Counted from the stretch's first letter, positions 33,250 through 43,633 are shown. The stretch: DNA of 64,000 nucleotides from Flavobacteriales bacterium ALC-1 (GCA_000171875.1 ABHI01000002.1:806001-870000), one strand, 5' to 3'. Notes: generated by a model from the sequence alone, not told the origin. Numbers and translations: made by a program.

Positions 33250-34047
33250 ATGTCTAAAGAGGTAGTAGAATATAAAGATCAACTCAATCGAAAGCTTCAA
33301 ATTAAATACATACCTAAACGAATCATTTCCTTAGTGCCGTCTCAAACCGAATTATTAGTAGATTTAGGTTTAGAGACCTCTATCGTTGGTGTTACCAAAT
33401 TCTGTATTCACCCAAAGCATCTTTTAAAATCTAAAACTGTTGTTGGTGGAACCAAACAAGTTCATGTTGATAAAATAAAAGCACTACAACCAGACATTAT
33501 TCTGTGTAATAAAGAAGAAAACACTAAGGATATAATTGAGAGTTTAAACGGTGTAGCTTCTATTCACATAAGTGATATTTATAACCTTCAAGATTGCTTT
33601 GAACTTATTGCTATGTATGGTGAGATTTTTGATATTGAAACTAAGGCTTCAGGCTTAATTGCTAATATTAAAAGAGAGCGTGAAGCATTTCAACTTCAAT
33701 TTCAAAAAAAGAGAAAATTAAAAGTAGTTTATTTCATTTGGAAAAATCCTTGGATGGTTGCAGCTTCAGATAATTTTATTGATGTAATGATTAATGAAGC
33801 TGGTTTTGTAAATGCTTTTCAAGACGAAAAGCGATATCCAGAAATTGATTTAACTAATTCAAAATTTAATGAAGCTGATCTTATTTTTCTATCTAGCGAG
33901 CCTTTCCCATTTAAGGGGGATCATATTTTGGAATTAGAATCTCAGTTTCCAAATAAGATTATTAAAATTGTAGATGGGGAATTATTTTCGTGGTATGGAA
34001 GTCGGTTATTGAAGTCTTACGCATATTTTAAAACCCTTCACATTTAA
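33250..34047 (+). CDS. helical-backbone metal receptor / BtuF-like protein without signal peptide
   Basis: A 265-aa protein of the ABC cobalamin/siderophore-binding fold: RIISLVPSQTELLVDLGLE (about 19-37), VGVTKFCIHPKH, VGGTKQVHVDKIKALQPDII, then the long backbone helix and a C-terminal lobe with WYGSRLLKS. Secreted relatives carry a signal peptide; here the protein begins MSKEVVEYKDQLNRKL with none, so it should be cytoplasmic. Role may be binding of a cobalamin-like or metal ligand; note icmF, a B12 enzyme, 6 kb away. Confidence 0.82.
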   Translation: MSKEVVEYKDQLNRKLQIKYIPKRIISLVPSQTELLVDLGLETSIVGVTKFCIHPKHLLKSKTVVGGTKQVHVDKIKALQPDIILCNKEENTKDIIESLNGVASIHISDIYNLQDCFELIAMYGEIFDIETKASGLIANIKREREAFQLQFQKKRKLKVVYFIWKNPWMVAASDNFIDVMINEAGFVNAFQDEKRYPEIDLTNSKFNEADLIFLSSEPFPFKGDHILELESQFPNKIIKIVDGELFSWYGSRLLKSYAYFKTLHI

Positions 34048-34058
34048 AATAAAAAAAA

Positions 34059-34082
34059 GTCGGCACCTAATTAAATGCCGAC
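34059..34082 (-). terminator. hairpin with T-run on the minus strand only
   Basis: GTCGGCA (34059-34065) and TGCCGAC (34076-34082). A's at 34051-34058 give a U-tract for minus-strand transcripts. There is no minus-strand gene immediately upstream (34083-34725), so an antisense RNA or dual use for the plus-strand gene is possible. Confidence 0.55.
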
Positions 34083-34215
34083 ATACTAACTAAATAACTG
34101 TTTTTCTTGACTAACTTGATATTACAAAGATGTAGACTTTATGTATTATAAATGTTATGTTAATATTAGCATATAATTAAATGTAGTTTAATAACTTAGT
34201 CATAAACCAATACCC

Positions 34216-34722
34216 ATGAAAACTTTATTTATAGCAGTAATACTATCCTTTTTTACATTATCAATTAGTGCTCAAAACAATAATTGTAAGTGTTGCACCA
34301 AACAACATTCTGAGTTCGATTTTTGGATTGGCACATGGGAGGTTACAAATCCTGATGGCTCTAAAGCAGGTAAAAATAAAATTGAAAAAGTACAAGGAGA
34401 ATGTGTTTTGCAAGAAAGTTGGACAAGTGCTTCATCTGGTTATACAGGTACAAGTAATAATTTTTACAATTTAAAAACTAAGCAATGGGAGCAAATCTGG
34501 ATTGATAATCAAGGTGCTTCACTACATATGAAAGGTAATAAAATAGGTGATCAAATGATTTTGCGCACAGATGATGAGACTAACGCTCAAGGTAAAACGT
34601 TTTTTCATAGAGTTACATGGACGGCAAATGAAGATGGTACTGTGAGGCAATTATGGGAAACTATTACTGATAAAACAGAAGTTACAATTGCCTTTGATGG
34701 ACTCTACAAAAAAGTAGAGTAA
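34216..34722 (+). CDS. secreted DUF1579-like protein
   Basis: A 168-aa exported protein. The signal peptide ends ISAQ and a CKCC motif follows directly. The mature domain has HSEFDFWIGTWEV, GECVLQESW, NFYNLKTKQWEQIWIDN and DGTVRQLWETI, a small beta-barrel pattern like DUF1579 proteins. The family function is unknown. Convergent with the DUF4197 gene; 3 nt separate the stops. Confidence 0.7.
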   Translation: MKTLFIAVILSFFTLSISAQNNNCKCCTKQHSEFDFWIGTWEVTNPDGSKAGKNKIEKVQGECVLQESWTSASSGYTGTSNNFYNLKTKQWEQIWIDNQGASLHMKGNKIGDQMILRTDDETNAQGKTFFHRVTWTANEDGTVRQLWETITDKTEVTIAFDGLYKKVE

Positions 34723-34725
34723 AAC

Positions 34726-35433
34726 TTAGTCTTGCAACGCAAATACCTTCTTTAATAAATCTGTAGTACGTGATGAGACTTTGTTTCTTATTTCTTTTTC
34801 TTCAACTGCAATCATAGTATAGACACCTTTTAAAGCTTCTCCAGTAACATAGTCTGTTAAATCAGGGTTAACATCATTTGTAAAAGGTATGGCATTGTAT
34901 TTATTAATAAGGTTGGTCCAAATTTGATCTGCGCCAACTTTAGAAAATGAATTATTAATTACAGGTTGAAATTTGCTATACAGTTCTGTTTGTGTTTTTG
35001 TAGTTAAATATTGTGTAGCGGCATCATTGTTACCTAGTAAAATATTTTTAGCATCATTGAAAGTGATATCTTTTACAGCATTGATAAAAATTGGAGTCGC
35101 TTCTTTAACAGCATCTTCAGCAGCTCTATTTAAAACCTTAAGGCCTTCATCAGCTAAATTACCTAAGCCAATATCTCGTAATCCTTTATCTACTTTTTGT
35201 AATTCTTCCGGGAGTAAAATTTTTACCAAATCATTTTTAAAGAAACCATCTTTTTGAGTTAATTTGGTTACTTGTTTGTCAATACCTAAATCCAAGGCTT
35301 GTCTTAGTCCAGAAGCTATATCCGCATTGCTCAGCACTCCGCCAGATTGTGGTAAAGAGTCCACAACTTGCTGTAATTCTGCACAAGCAGTTAAGTTTAA
35401 TATAATAAGTAGGGCAAAAATTCTTTTAATCAT
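34726..35433 (-). CDS. DUF4197 lipoprotein
   Basis: A 235-aa predicted lipoprotein: lipobox LTAC (Cys17), then the DUF4197 core with LSNADIASGLRQALDLGIDK, FFKNDLVKILLPEEL, TPIFINAVKDITFNDAKNIL and GNNDAATQYLTTKT. All-helical family present across Bacteroidota and Proteobacteria, role unknown. Divergent from the MBL lipoprotein gene with a 41-nt gap. Confidence 0.92.
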   Translation of the reverse strand: MIKRIFALLIILNLTACAELQQVVDSLPQSGGVLSNADIASGLRQALDLGIDKQVTKLTQKDGFFKNDLVKILLPEELQKVDKGLRDIGLGNLADEGLKVLNRAAEDAVKEATPIFINAVKDITFNDAKNILLGNNDAATQYLTTKTQTELYSKFQPVINNSFSKVGADQIWTNLINKYNAIPFTNDVNPDLTDYVTGEALKGVYTMIAVEEKEIRNKVSSRTTDLLKKVFALQD

Positions 35434-35474
35434 GACTTTGGGTTTTATATCTTTAGCAAAGATAATTCTTATAG

Positions 35475-36443
35475 ATGAAAGTATTTCAAATAGCGTGCCT
35501 AATATGTTTTTTAGTTTTTATGAATTGTGATTCAACTAAAGAAAACTCAGAGATGAAAACAGAAATTAATAAGAAATCTTTTGCAAATCAATACATTACG
35601 ATTTTGGGTATAGCACAAGATGCAGGTTACCCTCAAATAAATTGCGAAAAAACATGTTGTAAGGCTTATTATGATGGTGATGAAGCAAAAAAGTTAGTTT
35701 CTTGCCTTGGACTTGTTGATTTAAAATCTGAACAAAAATGGCTTTTCGATGCGACACCAGATATTGTTGAGCAAACACAAATTTTAAAAGACAAGCATTT
35801 GGATAACGGTAAAGTGATTGATGGCGTTTTTTTAACGCATGCGCACATTGGTCATTATACAGGTTTAATGAATTTTGGAAGAGAAGCTTTAGGAGGAAAA
35901 GATATTCCTGTATATGTGATGTCAAGAATGAAAAATTACCTCAAAACCAATGGGCCATGGAGTCAATTAGTAGCTTTAAATAATATTGAATTAAAAGCCT
36001 TAGAGAATGATTCTATTCTAGCTTTAAATGCTGCCTTAAAAATCACACCATTATTAGTGCCACATCGTGATGAGTATTCAGAAACTGTTGGTTATAGAAT
36101 TGAAGGGAAGGATAAATCCGCTCTGTTTATTCCAGATATTGATAAATGGAATAAATGGGAAAGAAATATTATTGAAGAAGTGAAGAAAGTAGATTATGCA
36201 TTTTTAGATGCGTCATTTTTTAGAGATGGAGAATTGAATAGAGATATGAGTAAAATACCACATCCTTTTACTACTGAAACGACTACGCTTTTTGAAAATG
36301 AATCTATAGAGACAAAAAATAAAATTTATTTTATTCATTTTAATCATACCAACCCAACAATACAGAATCATAGCCCTTTAAGGGATAGTATTCAAAATCT
36401 TGGTTTTAGATTTGCTAAAGAAGGGGACAATTTTGAGCTATAA
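35475..36443 (+). CDS. PqqB-like MBL-fold hydrolase lipoprotein
   Basis: A 322-aa protein with a lipoprotein-type signal (FMNC near residue 19). It resembles PqqB: ILGIAQDAGYPQINCEKTCC, LGLVDLKSEQKWLFDATPDI, the metal motif THAHIGHYTGL (with Ile replacing the Asp of HxHxDH), LVPHRDEYSETVGYRI and FIHFNHTNP. No other PQQ synthesis gene is present and the lipobox predicts a surface location, so it is not PqqB proper. Substrate unknown. Confidence 0.82.
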   Translation: MKVFQIACLICFLVFMNCDSTKENSEMKTEINKKSFANQYITILGIAQDAGYPQINCEKTCCKAYYDGDEAKKLVSCLGLVDLKSEQKWLFDATPDIVEQTQILKDKHLDNGKVIDGVFLTHAHIGHYTGLMNFGREALGGKDIPVYVMSRMKNYLKTNGPWSQLVALNNIELKALENDSILALNAALKITPLLVPHRDEYSETVGYRIEGKDKSALFIPDIDKWNKWERNIIEEVKKVDYAFLDASFFRDGELNRDMSKIPHPFTTETTTLFENESIETKNKIYFIHFNHTNPTIQNHSPLRDSIQNLGFRFAKEGDNFEL

Positions 36444-36527
36444 AAAACGTTAAAGAATTTACTGTGTTAAGAAATCACTATTTTAGCACAGTATTTGATT
36501 ATCCATTAGTAAATTATATAAACCTTT

Positions 36528-37658
36528 ATGAATTGTTTTAAAAAGAAACGTTTTTCATTAGTTATAATTTGCGTCCTAACAGCAACTTATTCTTTCGGTC
36601 AAATTAGAGTTTCAGAATTTATCCAAGATTCTAAAATTGCATCAGCAGATAATAATAAGCTCTTTTTTATTGACTTTTGGGCAACATGGTGTGGTCCTTG
36701 TATAACAGCGAAAGAACACTTAGGTGTTTTACAAAAGCAATTTCCTTCAGATTTTTACGTAGTATCGTTATCCAGAGAAAACCCAATAACTGTAGAACGC
36801 TTTTTAAAAAAGAGACCAACCAATTTAGCAATTGCCATAGATTATAATGGTGAAACTTTTAAGAATTATGGGGTTAGGGCTTTGCCAGAAGGTGTTTTGC
36901 TTAATGCCAATGGAAAGGTATTGTGGCAAGGTGGTGCACCAGATTTAAAGAAAGAGATTGTGTCTAGGTTTTTGCGCCAACAAACAGCAAGAACATCTTT
37001 AGGATCTTTTTTTAATGTGGTTTCAATAGATGAAAAAAGTGGTGCGGATTATATCCCAACTGAAGCTTTGGAGATTAAATCATTAACCTCAGAAAAAATT
37101 GAACTAAGAGTTATAGATAATGATAACTACTTAAAAATTAATGGTTCTCTAAAACAAATTATAGGTTATCTGGCTAGAATTTATAAAGATCAAATTGTTT
37201 TAGGGGAAGATTTAGATACTAATTACGAAGTCTATTTTAAAAAACCTTTTAATGTTAACGAAAACCTTGCCTATAAACTTATTACTGAGATGAATCTTGG
37301 TGTTGAGCGTAAGTATGATGAAGGGGAGGGAATTAAGTTTGAAGTAGAAACGCCGAAGTTTTGGGATACAAATCAAATAGATTGGGGAAAAAATAATGCT
37401 AAGTACTTAGTGGGTGATTCTCAGATTAAAGCAGATAATGTTTCTTTAAAAGATATGGCTTATCAATTAGCCTATGTTTTAGATTTGCCTGTAATAGTTC
37501 CAGAAGATGATGAAATAAGCTTAAGCTTGCACGATTGGGATTTTCATTATAAATTCTTTCAGTTAATGCAAACCGATCTTGAAGATAATTTTGGGATAAA
37601 GGCAGAAAAGGAAATCGTAACTTATCCTGTATATCATATACAAAAAGAAGCTCCTTAA
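36528..37658 (+). CDS. secreted thioredoxin-domain protein with C-terminal extension
   Basis: A 376-aa exported protein: signal peptide (ending YSFGQ), thioredoxin-like domain (about 27-150) with the active site FWATWCGPC (Cys55, Cys58) and cis-Pro loop VRALPEGVLL. Residues about 160-376 are a separate domain of unknown type with two similar parts (LKQIIGYLARIYKDQIVLGED and LKDMAYQLAYVLDLPVIVPED, in part). This resembles the C-terminal region of some TlpA-like redoxins in Bacteroidota. Likely periplasmic thiol-disulfide exchange. Its stop codon lies inside the loop region of a bidirectional terminator. Confidence 0.85.
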   Translation: MNCFKKKRFSLVIICVLTATYSFGQIRVSEFIQDSKIASADNNKLFFIDFWATWCGPCITAKEHLGVLQKQFPSDFYVVSLSRENPITVERFLKKRPTNLAIAIDYNGETFKNYGVRALPEGVLLNANGKVLWQGGAPDLKKEIVSRFLRQQTARTSLGSFFNVVSIDEKSGADYIPTEALEIKSLTSEKIELRVIDNDNYLKINGSLKQIIGYLARIYKDQIVLGEDLDTNYEVYFKKPFNVNENLAYKLITEMNLGVERKYDEGEGIKFEVETPKFWDTNQIDWGKNNAKYLVGDSQIKADNVSLKDMAYQLAYVLDLPVIVPEDDEISLSLHDWDFHYKFFQLMQTDLEDNFGIKAEKEIVTYPVYHIQKEAP

Positions 37659-37674
37659 AAAAGGAGCTTCTTTA
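37644..37674. terminator. bidirectional terminator overlapping the stop codon
   Basis: AAAGAAGCTCCTT (37644-37656) pairs with AAGGAGCTTCTTT (37661-37673), perfect 13-bp arms. Confidence 0.9.
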
Positions 37675-37695
37675 TCTTAAAAACGTAACAAAATC

Positions 37696-38796
37696 TTAGT
37701 TACTTAAAACTCTAAATTCAGTACGTCTGTTTCTTTGGTGTTGTGTTTCAGAACAATCTGCACCATTAGTACATCTGTTTGTTAAACGAGTTTCACCATA
37801 TCCCTTAGCAGATAATCGGCTTCTAGAGATTCCTTTAGATACTAAATAGTTTACTACAGAGTTAGCTCTTTGTTGAGATAAAGACTGGTTAAAGTCATCA
37901 TTACCTCTAGAATCTGTGTGAGACATAATTTCAATATTTACAGGCTTATCGTTTAAGATAGTTAATAAGCGCTCGTCAATTACTTTTTTAGACGCAGGAG
38001 TTAATCTAGCACTTCCTAGTTCGTAATAAATAGGAATTGGTGTAGCATTCAATAATTCACAATCAACTTCTTCCCAGCTAGTAATACCACCTTTTTTATC
38101 TAATACAGTTCTAGTAACTGTTTGATATTGTGCAGGAATAGTGTTAGTTGTTGTAGAAGCAGGTGTGTCTATTACTCTTCTTTTAATAGTAGCATATTCA
38201 GCAGGAATTTCAACTTCATCCATTCTTGCAGGAGTTTTAATAACACGCTTCTTGTAAGTTGCAGTTTGCTCAGGCACTGGTACAGAATTAGTGCTTGCAT
38301 CTGATGATAAAGTTGTGAAACCTACATTGGTAGATTGCGCAGGGTACTCAACAAAACATGCAGCAACACAATCGTCCTTATTTACTGATGGGCAATCTTC
38401 TAACACTTTATATTCCCATCCGGCTGTTTGAGGATAGATTTCAAAAGTTCTAGAGTCATTACCAAAAGTAGCAGGGACAACTTTTAAGTCATTACGGCTC
38501 GCTTGCTTAACATAAGAAATATTTACTGTTTCATAAGTAGCTGGTACATAAACAAATTTCTTTGTTGCTTCTTTTACTAATACACGATCTTCTACAGTCT
38601 TGTAGGTAGCCGGTACAACCTTTAAAGTTGTATACGCTGGATAAGTTTGAAGTGTTTCTTCAACATCTTTAAATTCGTCTTTTGTAATACACTTTACATA
38701 ACATTTTCCTGGTGTAGGATTCGTTGGTAAATCTTGTGCTTGAGAAAATCCAATCCCAGCAACAAAACAAATTAGTAATAATAATTTTTGTTTCAT
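37696..38796 (-). CDS. OmpA-family protein with VPATY-type repeats
   Basis: A 366-aa outer-membrane-associated protein. After the signal peptide (ending FSQAQ), residues about 45-240 carry six or more copies of a unit like (V/I)PA.Y.TV..RV(L/I) (VPATYKTVEDRV, VPATYETVNISY, IPAEYATIKRRV, IPAQYQTVTRTV). Residues about 250-366 are an OmpA C-terminal peptidoglycan-binding domain (SHTDSRGNDDFNQSLSQQRA, AKGYGE, HQRNRRTEFRV). Cysteines in the repeat part and in TNRCTNGADC may form disulfides. It anchors to peptidoglycan; the repeat's function is unknown. Confidence 0.9.
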   Translation of the reverse strand: MKQKLLLLICFVAGIGFSQAQDLPTNPTPGKCYVKCITKDEFKDVEETLQTYPAYTTLKVVPATYKTVEDRVLVKEATKKFVYVPATYETVNISYVKQASRNDLKVVPATFGNDSRTFEIYPQTAGWEYKVLEDCPSVNKDDCVAACFVEYPAQSTNVGFTTLSSDASTNSVPVPEQTATYKKRVIKTPARMDEVEIPAEYATIKRRVIDTPASTTTNTIPAQYQTVTRTVLDKKGGITSWEEVDCELLNATPIPIYYELGSARLTPASKKVIDERLLTILNDKPVNIEIMSHTDSRGNDDFNQSLSQQRANSVVNYLVSKGISRSRLSAKGYGETRLTNRCTNGADCSETQHQRNRRTEFRVLSN

Positions 38797-38942
38797 AATA
38801 ATAAAATTAGTTAATGGTTATAGCTATGCAAGAAAAAATCTTGCTACCATTTCTTTAGAAACAAAATTTTCAAATAAGTCACTTACGCTGGAAAAATTAG
38901 TTGACTTTTGAGGAGTGTTTTAGTGTAAAATTACATATATAA

Positions 38943-39797
38943 TCAAGAAAAAATTACGGTCTTATTATTGTAAACCATTACTTTTCGATTGGCATGAAGC
39001 CTTATTGCATTAGACAAAACGATCTTTTCTAAATCTCGTCCTTTAGCAATTAGATCTTTTATAGAATAAGAATGTGATACATGTGCAACATCTTGTTCAA
39101 TAATCGGTCCTGCATCTAATTCTTCAGTAATATAATGGCTTGTTGCTCCTATAATTTTGACACCGCGTTTGTAAGCTGAGTGATAAGGTTTTGCTCCTAC
39201 AAAAGCAGGTAGGAATGAATGATGAATATTAATAATCTTATTGGGGTATTTATCAATCAAAGTACTTGACACTATTTGCATATATCTCGCTAGTACTATG
39301 AAATCTATATTATTAGCTTTTAATAATTCTAATTGTCTTTGCTCTGCTTCATCTTTAGTGTCTTTTGTAACTGGAACATGATAAAATGGAATTTTAAAGT
39401 TATCAGCAATTAATTTAAGATCTTTATGATTGCTTAATATAAATGGAATTTCAAGAAATAATTCTCCAGAATTATATCGGCCTAAAATATCATACAAACA
39501 ATGGTCGTATTTTGAGACAAATAAAGCCATTTTTGGCTTCTTTTCAGCTGAATACATACGCCATTTTAGTTTAAATTTTTCAGCTAAAGTCGTATTGAAT
39601 AAGTTTTTAAAATTTTCAATCGAAAATGAATTAGACATAAACTCACATTCCAAACGCATAAAAAAGATATTTTGTTCTCTATCTACATGCTGATCTATAT
39701 AGACAATATTACCATCATTATTAGCCATAAAATTAGTGACTGAAGCTATAATATTGGGTTGATCTTGGCAATGAATCTGTAATGTAATTTTATTCAT
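38943..39797 (-). CDS. purU: formyltetrahydrofolate deformylase
   Basis: Hydrolyses 10-formyl-THF to formate and THF. The 284-aa protein has an N-terminal ACT domain (about 5-80) and a C-terminal formyltransferase-type domain with INIHHSFLPAFVGAKPYHSAY (in part) and GATSHYITEELDAGPIIEQD; the His and Asp of the active site are present. Length matches the E. coli enzyme. Divergent from icmF over 145 nt. Confidence 0.95.
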   Translation of the reverse strand: MNKITLQIHCQDQPNIIASVTNFMANNDGNIVYIDQHVDREQNIFFMRLECEFMSNSFSIENFKNLFNTTLAEKFKLKWRMYSAEKKPKMALFVSKYDHCLYDILGRYNSGELFLEIPFILSNHKDLKLIADNFKIPFYHVPVTKDTKDEAEQRQLELLKANNIDFIVLARYMQIVSSTLIDKYPNKIINIHHSFLPAFVGAKPYHSAYKRGVKIIGATSHYITEELDAGPIIEQDVAHVSHSYSIKDLIAKGRDLEKIVLSNAIRLHANRKVMVYNNKTVIFS

Positions 39798-39942
39798 AAA
39801 AACAAACTTTAATAAAGTGCCAAAATAGATTAAAATTCCATGCCATTTTAACAGGTTCTAAATTTTAGATAATTGATGATTATAGCTGTATTTTTTTGAA
39901 TATTCCGTAAATTTGCTGCTCAAATAAGTAAGATTTTTACGA

Positions 39943-42900
39943 ATGGAACAAGTTGCACCATATAAGCCAAAATATAAAGTACGTATAGTAACTGCTGCAT
40001 CTCTTTTTGATGGACACGATGCTGCTATTAATATAATGCGTCGCATTATACAATCTACTGGAGTAGAAGTAATTCATTTGGGTCATGATAGAAGCGTAGA
40101 AGAGGTTGTAAATACCGCAATCCAAGAAGATGCAAATGCTATTGCAATGACATCTTACCAAGGTGGGCACAATGAGTATTTTAAGTATATGTACGATTTA
40201 CTTCAAGAAAAAGGGGCTGGTCATATAAAAATCTTTGGAGGTGGAGGTGGAGTTATTCTTCCTGAAGAAATTAAAGACTTAATGGATTACGGTATTACCA
40301 GAATCTATTCACCAGATGATGGGAGAGAACTTGGACTTCAAGGCATGATTAACGATTTAGTGCAACAATCCGATTTCGCTATAGGTGATGCACTTAATGG
40401 TGAAGTTAAAATATTACATGAGAAAAACCCAAAGGCAATCGCAAGAGTTATTTCTGCTGCTGAGAATTTTCCAGAAGTAGCAAAAGATGCGTTAGAAACA
40501 ATTCATAATAAAAATAAGAGTTCTAACACTCCTGTTCTAGGTATTACAGGGACAGGTGGAGCTGGGAAATCATCATTGGTAGATGAACTCGTAAGACGAT
40601 TCTTAATTGATTTCCCAGAAAAGACAATCGGACTAATTTCTGTAGATCCTTCAAAAAGAAAAACAGGAGGAGCATTATTAGGTGATCGTATTCGTATGAA
40701 TGCTATTAACTCACCAAGAGTTTATATGCGTAGTTTGGCGACACGTCAATCTAATTTAGCCTTATCTAAATATGTTAATGAAGCGATTGAAGTTTTAAAG
40801 GCTGCTGAATACGATTTAATTATACTCGAAACTTCAGGTATAGGTCAATCTGATACTGAAATTATGGAGCACAGTGATGTGGCTTTATATGTCATGACAC
40901 CAGAGTTTGGAGCAGCAACGCAGCTTGAAAAAATAGATATGTTAGATTTCGCTGATTTAGTAGCGATTAACAAGTTTGATAAACGTGGTTCTTTAGATGC
41001 TCTACGAGATGTAAAGAAACAATATATGCGTAATAATAATCTTTGGGATGTGCACCAAGATGATTTACCAGTTTATGGAACTATAGCTTCGCAGTTTAAT
41101 GACCCTGGAATGAATACGCTTTACAAAGCCATTATGGATAAGTTGGTTGAAAAAGCAGATGCTGAACTAAAATCTACTTTTGAGATTTCTAAAGAGATGA
41201 GCGAGAAGATTTTTGTGATTCCTCCAAGTAGAACACGTTATTTGTCTGAAATAGCTGAGAATAATCGTGCTTATGATAAAAAAGCTAATGAACAAGTTGA
41301 AGTCGCTCAAAAGCTTTACGGAATTTATAAAACGATTGAATCTGTTACTGAGAATACACCTGAATTAGATAAATCTGGAATACATGATGAGATCTTAAAA
41401 CAAGTTAAGGATAACAATGCAGATTTCACGAAATTACTTGTCGCAGAATTCGACCGTGTAAAACTAAATCTAGACCCATACAATTGGGAAGTCATTACTG
41501 GTTGGGATGAGAAAGTAAACAAATACAAAAATCCTATCTATTCTTTTAAAGTAAGAGATAAGGAGATAAAAATAGAAACACATACAGAGTCACTATCACA
41601 CACACAAATACCAAAAGTAGCTCTACCAAAGTACCAAGCTTGGGGAGATATTTTAAGATGGTGTTTACAAGAAAACGTGCCAGGTGAGTTTCCTTATGCT
41701 TCTGGATTGTATCCTTTTAAAAGAACTGGTGAAGATCCTGCACGAATGTTTGCAGGTGAAGGTGGACCAGAACGTACAAATAAAAGATTCCATTACGTAA
41801 GTATGGGCTTACCTGCTAAACGATTATCAACAGCTTTCGATAGTGTAACACTTTATGGAAACGATCCAGATTTACGTCCTGATATTTATGGTAAAATAGG
41901 AAATGCAGGTGTGTCTATTTGTTGTTTAGATGATGCTAAAAAATTGTATTCTGGTTTTGATTTAGCAAATGTAATGACTTCGGTAAGTATGACCATTAAT
42001 GGACCTGCGCCAATGTTATTAGGTTTCTTTATGAATGCGGCTATTGATCAACAATGCGAAATTTACATTAAAGAAAATGGACTAGAGAAAGACATTGAGG
42101 CTAAGATTACTAAACTTTACAAAGGGAAAGAACGACCAACCTATAATGGTGATTTACCAGAAGGTAATAATGGTTTGGGTTTAATGTTATTAGGTGTGAC
42201 AGGCGATCAAGTATTGCCGGCAGATGTCTATTTAGATATAAAAACTAAAACGATTGCTCAAGTTCGAGGAACTGTTCAAGCCGATATCCTAAAGGAAGAT
42301 CAGGCACAAAACACCTGTATTTTCTCAACAGAATTCGCTCTGCGTTTAATGGGTGATGTACAAGAATATTTTATTGAGAATAATGTGCGTAACTTTTATT
42401 CGGTGTCGATTTCGGGTTATCATATTGCGGAAGCTGGTGCAAACCCAATTACGCAATTAGCATTGACCTTATCTAACGGATTTACTTATGTAGAATATTA
42501 CTTAAGTAGAGGTATGGATATTAATAAATTTGGACCAAATTTATCCTTCTTCTTTTCAAACGGAATTGATCCAGAATATGCAGTTATAGGTCGTGTGGCC
42601 CGTAAAATTTGGGCGAAAGCATTAAAGCACAAATATGGAGCAAATGCTAGAGCTCAAATGCTTAAATATCATATTCAAACCTCTGGACGAAGTTTGCACG
42701 CTCAAGAAATTGATTTTAACGACATACGTACAACACTTCAGGCATTGTATGCTATTTATGATAACTGTAACTCATTGCATACGAATGCATATGACGAAGC
42801 AATTACTACACCAACAGAAGAGTCGGTTCGTCGTGCCATGGCAATTCAGTTAATCATTAATAAAGAATTAGGTTTAGCTAAAAACGAAAACCCAATTCAA

Positions 42901-43359
42901 GGGTCTTTTATTATTGAAGAATTAACTGATTTAGTAGAAGAGGCTGTGTTAATGGAATTTGACAGAATTACAGAAAGAGGAGGAGTGCTTGGTGCAATGG
43001 AAACCATGTATCAACGTTCTAAGATTCAGGAAGAAAGTTTATATTATGAAACTTTAAAGCATAATGGACAATTCCCAATCATTGGTGTAAATACATTCTT
43101 GAGTAGTAAAGGGTCTCCAACAGTGATTCCAAAAGAAGTTATCAGAGCTACAGAAGATGAAAAGCAATATCAAATTAAGATATTAGAAAATCTTCATAGC
43201 GTAAATGATACAGATGCTTTATTAAGAGATTTGCAACAAAAAGCTGTAAATAATGAAAACATTTTTGAAGCTTTGATGGACGTATGTAAAGTGTGTTCTT
43301 TAGGTCAGATTACATCAGCTTTATTTGAAGTTGGAGGGCAGTACAGAAGGAATATGTAA
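39943..43359 (+). CDS. icmF: fused isobutyryl-CoA mutase (B12-binding + G-protein + mutase)
   Basis: A 1138-aa adenosylcobalamin enzyme that rearranges isobutyryl- and butyryl-CoA type substrates, with a built-in chaperone. Domains in order: B12-binding (about 10-145; [13 protein letters not shown], with base-off ligand His25), linker, MeaB-type GTPase (about 185-450; [17 protein letters not shown]), then the substrate-binding mutase barrel (about 560-1100; [40 protein letters not shown] in part). A TAAATTTG box at 39908-39915 is the probable promoter. The domain order and length match IcmF rather than the two-subunit methylmalonyl-CoA mutase. Confidence 0.95.
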   Translation: MEQVAPYKPKYKVRIVTAASLFDGHDAAINIMRRIIQSTGVEVIHLGHDRSVEEVVNTAIQEDANAIAMTSYQGGHNEYFKYMYDLLQEKGAGHIKIFGGGGGVILPEEIKDLMDYGITRIYSPDDGRELGLQGMINDLVQQSDFAIGDALNGEVKILHEKNPKAIARVISAAENFPEVAKDALETIHNKNKSSNTPVLGITGTGGAGKSSLVDELVRRFLIDFPEKTIGLISVDPSKRKTGGALLGDRIRMNAINSPRVYMRSLATRQSNLALSKYVNEAIEVLKAAEYDLIILETSGIGQSDTEIMEHSDVALYVMTPEFGAATQLEKIDMLDFADLVAINKFDKRGSLDALRDVKKQYMRNNNLWDVHQDDLPVYGTIASQFNDPGMNTLYKAIMDKLVEKADAELKSTFEISKEMSEKIFVIPPSRTRYLSEIAENNRAYDKKANEQVEVAQKLYGIYKTIESVTENTPELDKSGIHDEILKQVKDNNADFTKLLVAEFDRVKLNLDPYNWEVITGWDEKVNKYKNPIYSFKVRDKEIKIETHTESLSHTQIPKVALPKYQAWGDILRWCLQENVPGEFPYASGLYPFKRTGEDPARMFAGEGGPERTNKRFHYVSMGLPAKRLSTAFDSVTLYGNDPDLRPDIYGKIGNAGVSICCLDDAKKLYSGFDLANVMTSVSMTINGPAPMLLGFFMNAAIDQQCEIYIKENGLEKDIEAKITKLYKGKERPTYNGDLPEGNNGLGLMLLGVTGDQVLPADVYLDIKTKTIAQVRGTVQADILKEDQAQNTCIFSTEFALRLMGDVQEYFIENNVRNFYSVSISGYHIAEAGANPITQLALTLSNGFTYVEYYLSRGMDINKFGPNLSFFFSNGIDPEYAVIGRVARKIWAKALKHKYGANARAQMLKYHIQTSGRSLHAQEIDFNDIRTTLQALYAIYDNCNSLHTNAYDEAITTPTEESVRRAMAIQLIINKELGLAKNENPIQGSFIIEELTDLVEEAVLMEFDRITERGGVLGAMETMYQRSKIQEESLYYETLKHNGQFPIIGVNTFLSSKGSPTVIPKEVIRATEDEKQYQIKILENLHSVNDTDALLRDLQQKAVNNENIFEALMDVCKVCSLGQITSALFEVGGQYRRNM

Positions 43360-43387
43360 TGAATAAACTTATTTATATATAAGATAT

Positions 43388-43414
43388 GCCTTTCTATTTT
43401 AGAGAGGCTTTTTT
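43388..43414 (+). terminator. terminator after icmF
   Basis: GCCTTTC (43388-43394) pairs with GAGAGGC (43402-43408), one G-T pair, then a T-run. Confidence 0.8.
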
Positions 43415-43486
43415 ATAATTAGTGATACTTTTTTGCGTCTTTTTTAATAACTTCTCGTCTATTAGATGAATATAAAATTTAGTATT

Positions 43487-43591
43487 ATGAAAGATAGAAA
43501 TGAATGTACGTGTAACTGTTCATCTTGTAATGACGGTCAGTGTGGAAATTGTACATGTGATAACTGTACTTGTACAAATTGTAATTGTTAA
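43487..43591 (+). CDS. metallothionein-like Cys-rich peptide
   Basis: A short ATG-to-TAA frame encodes 34 aa with 11 cysteines (7, 9, 11, 14, 19, 22, 24, 27, 29, 32, 34) in CxC and CxxC spacings and almost no hydrophobic residues. This is the composition of a metallothionein or similar metal-thiolate peptide. It starts after the icmF terminator and 59 nt before sigZ on the same strand. No signal peptide, so cytosolic. Homology to a named metallothionein family cannot be shown by eye. Confidence 0.8.
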   Translation: MKDRNECTCNCSSCNDGQCGNCTCDNCTCTNCNC

Positions 43592-43597
43592 ATTATT

Positions 43598-43633
43598 GCT
43601 AGTTAGAGGCCTTTCTTAGGTTCTCTAGCTAGC
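43598..43633 (+). other. hairpin between the Cys-rich peptide gene and sigZ
   Basis: GCTAGTTAGAG (43598-43608) pairs with CTCTAGCTAGC (43623-43633), one G-T pair, 14-nt loop, no T-run. It could be an mRNA processing or stability element that sets the ratio of the two products. Confidence 0.5.

Noticed and set aside
35475..36443. PQQ biosynthesis locus
   Set aside because: Only a PqqB-like protein with a lipobox; no pqqA, pqqC, pqqD or pqqE.
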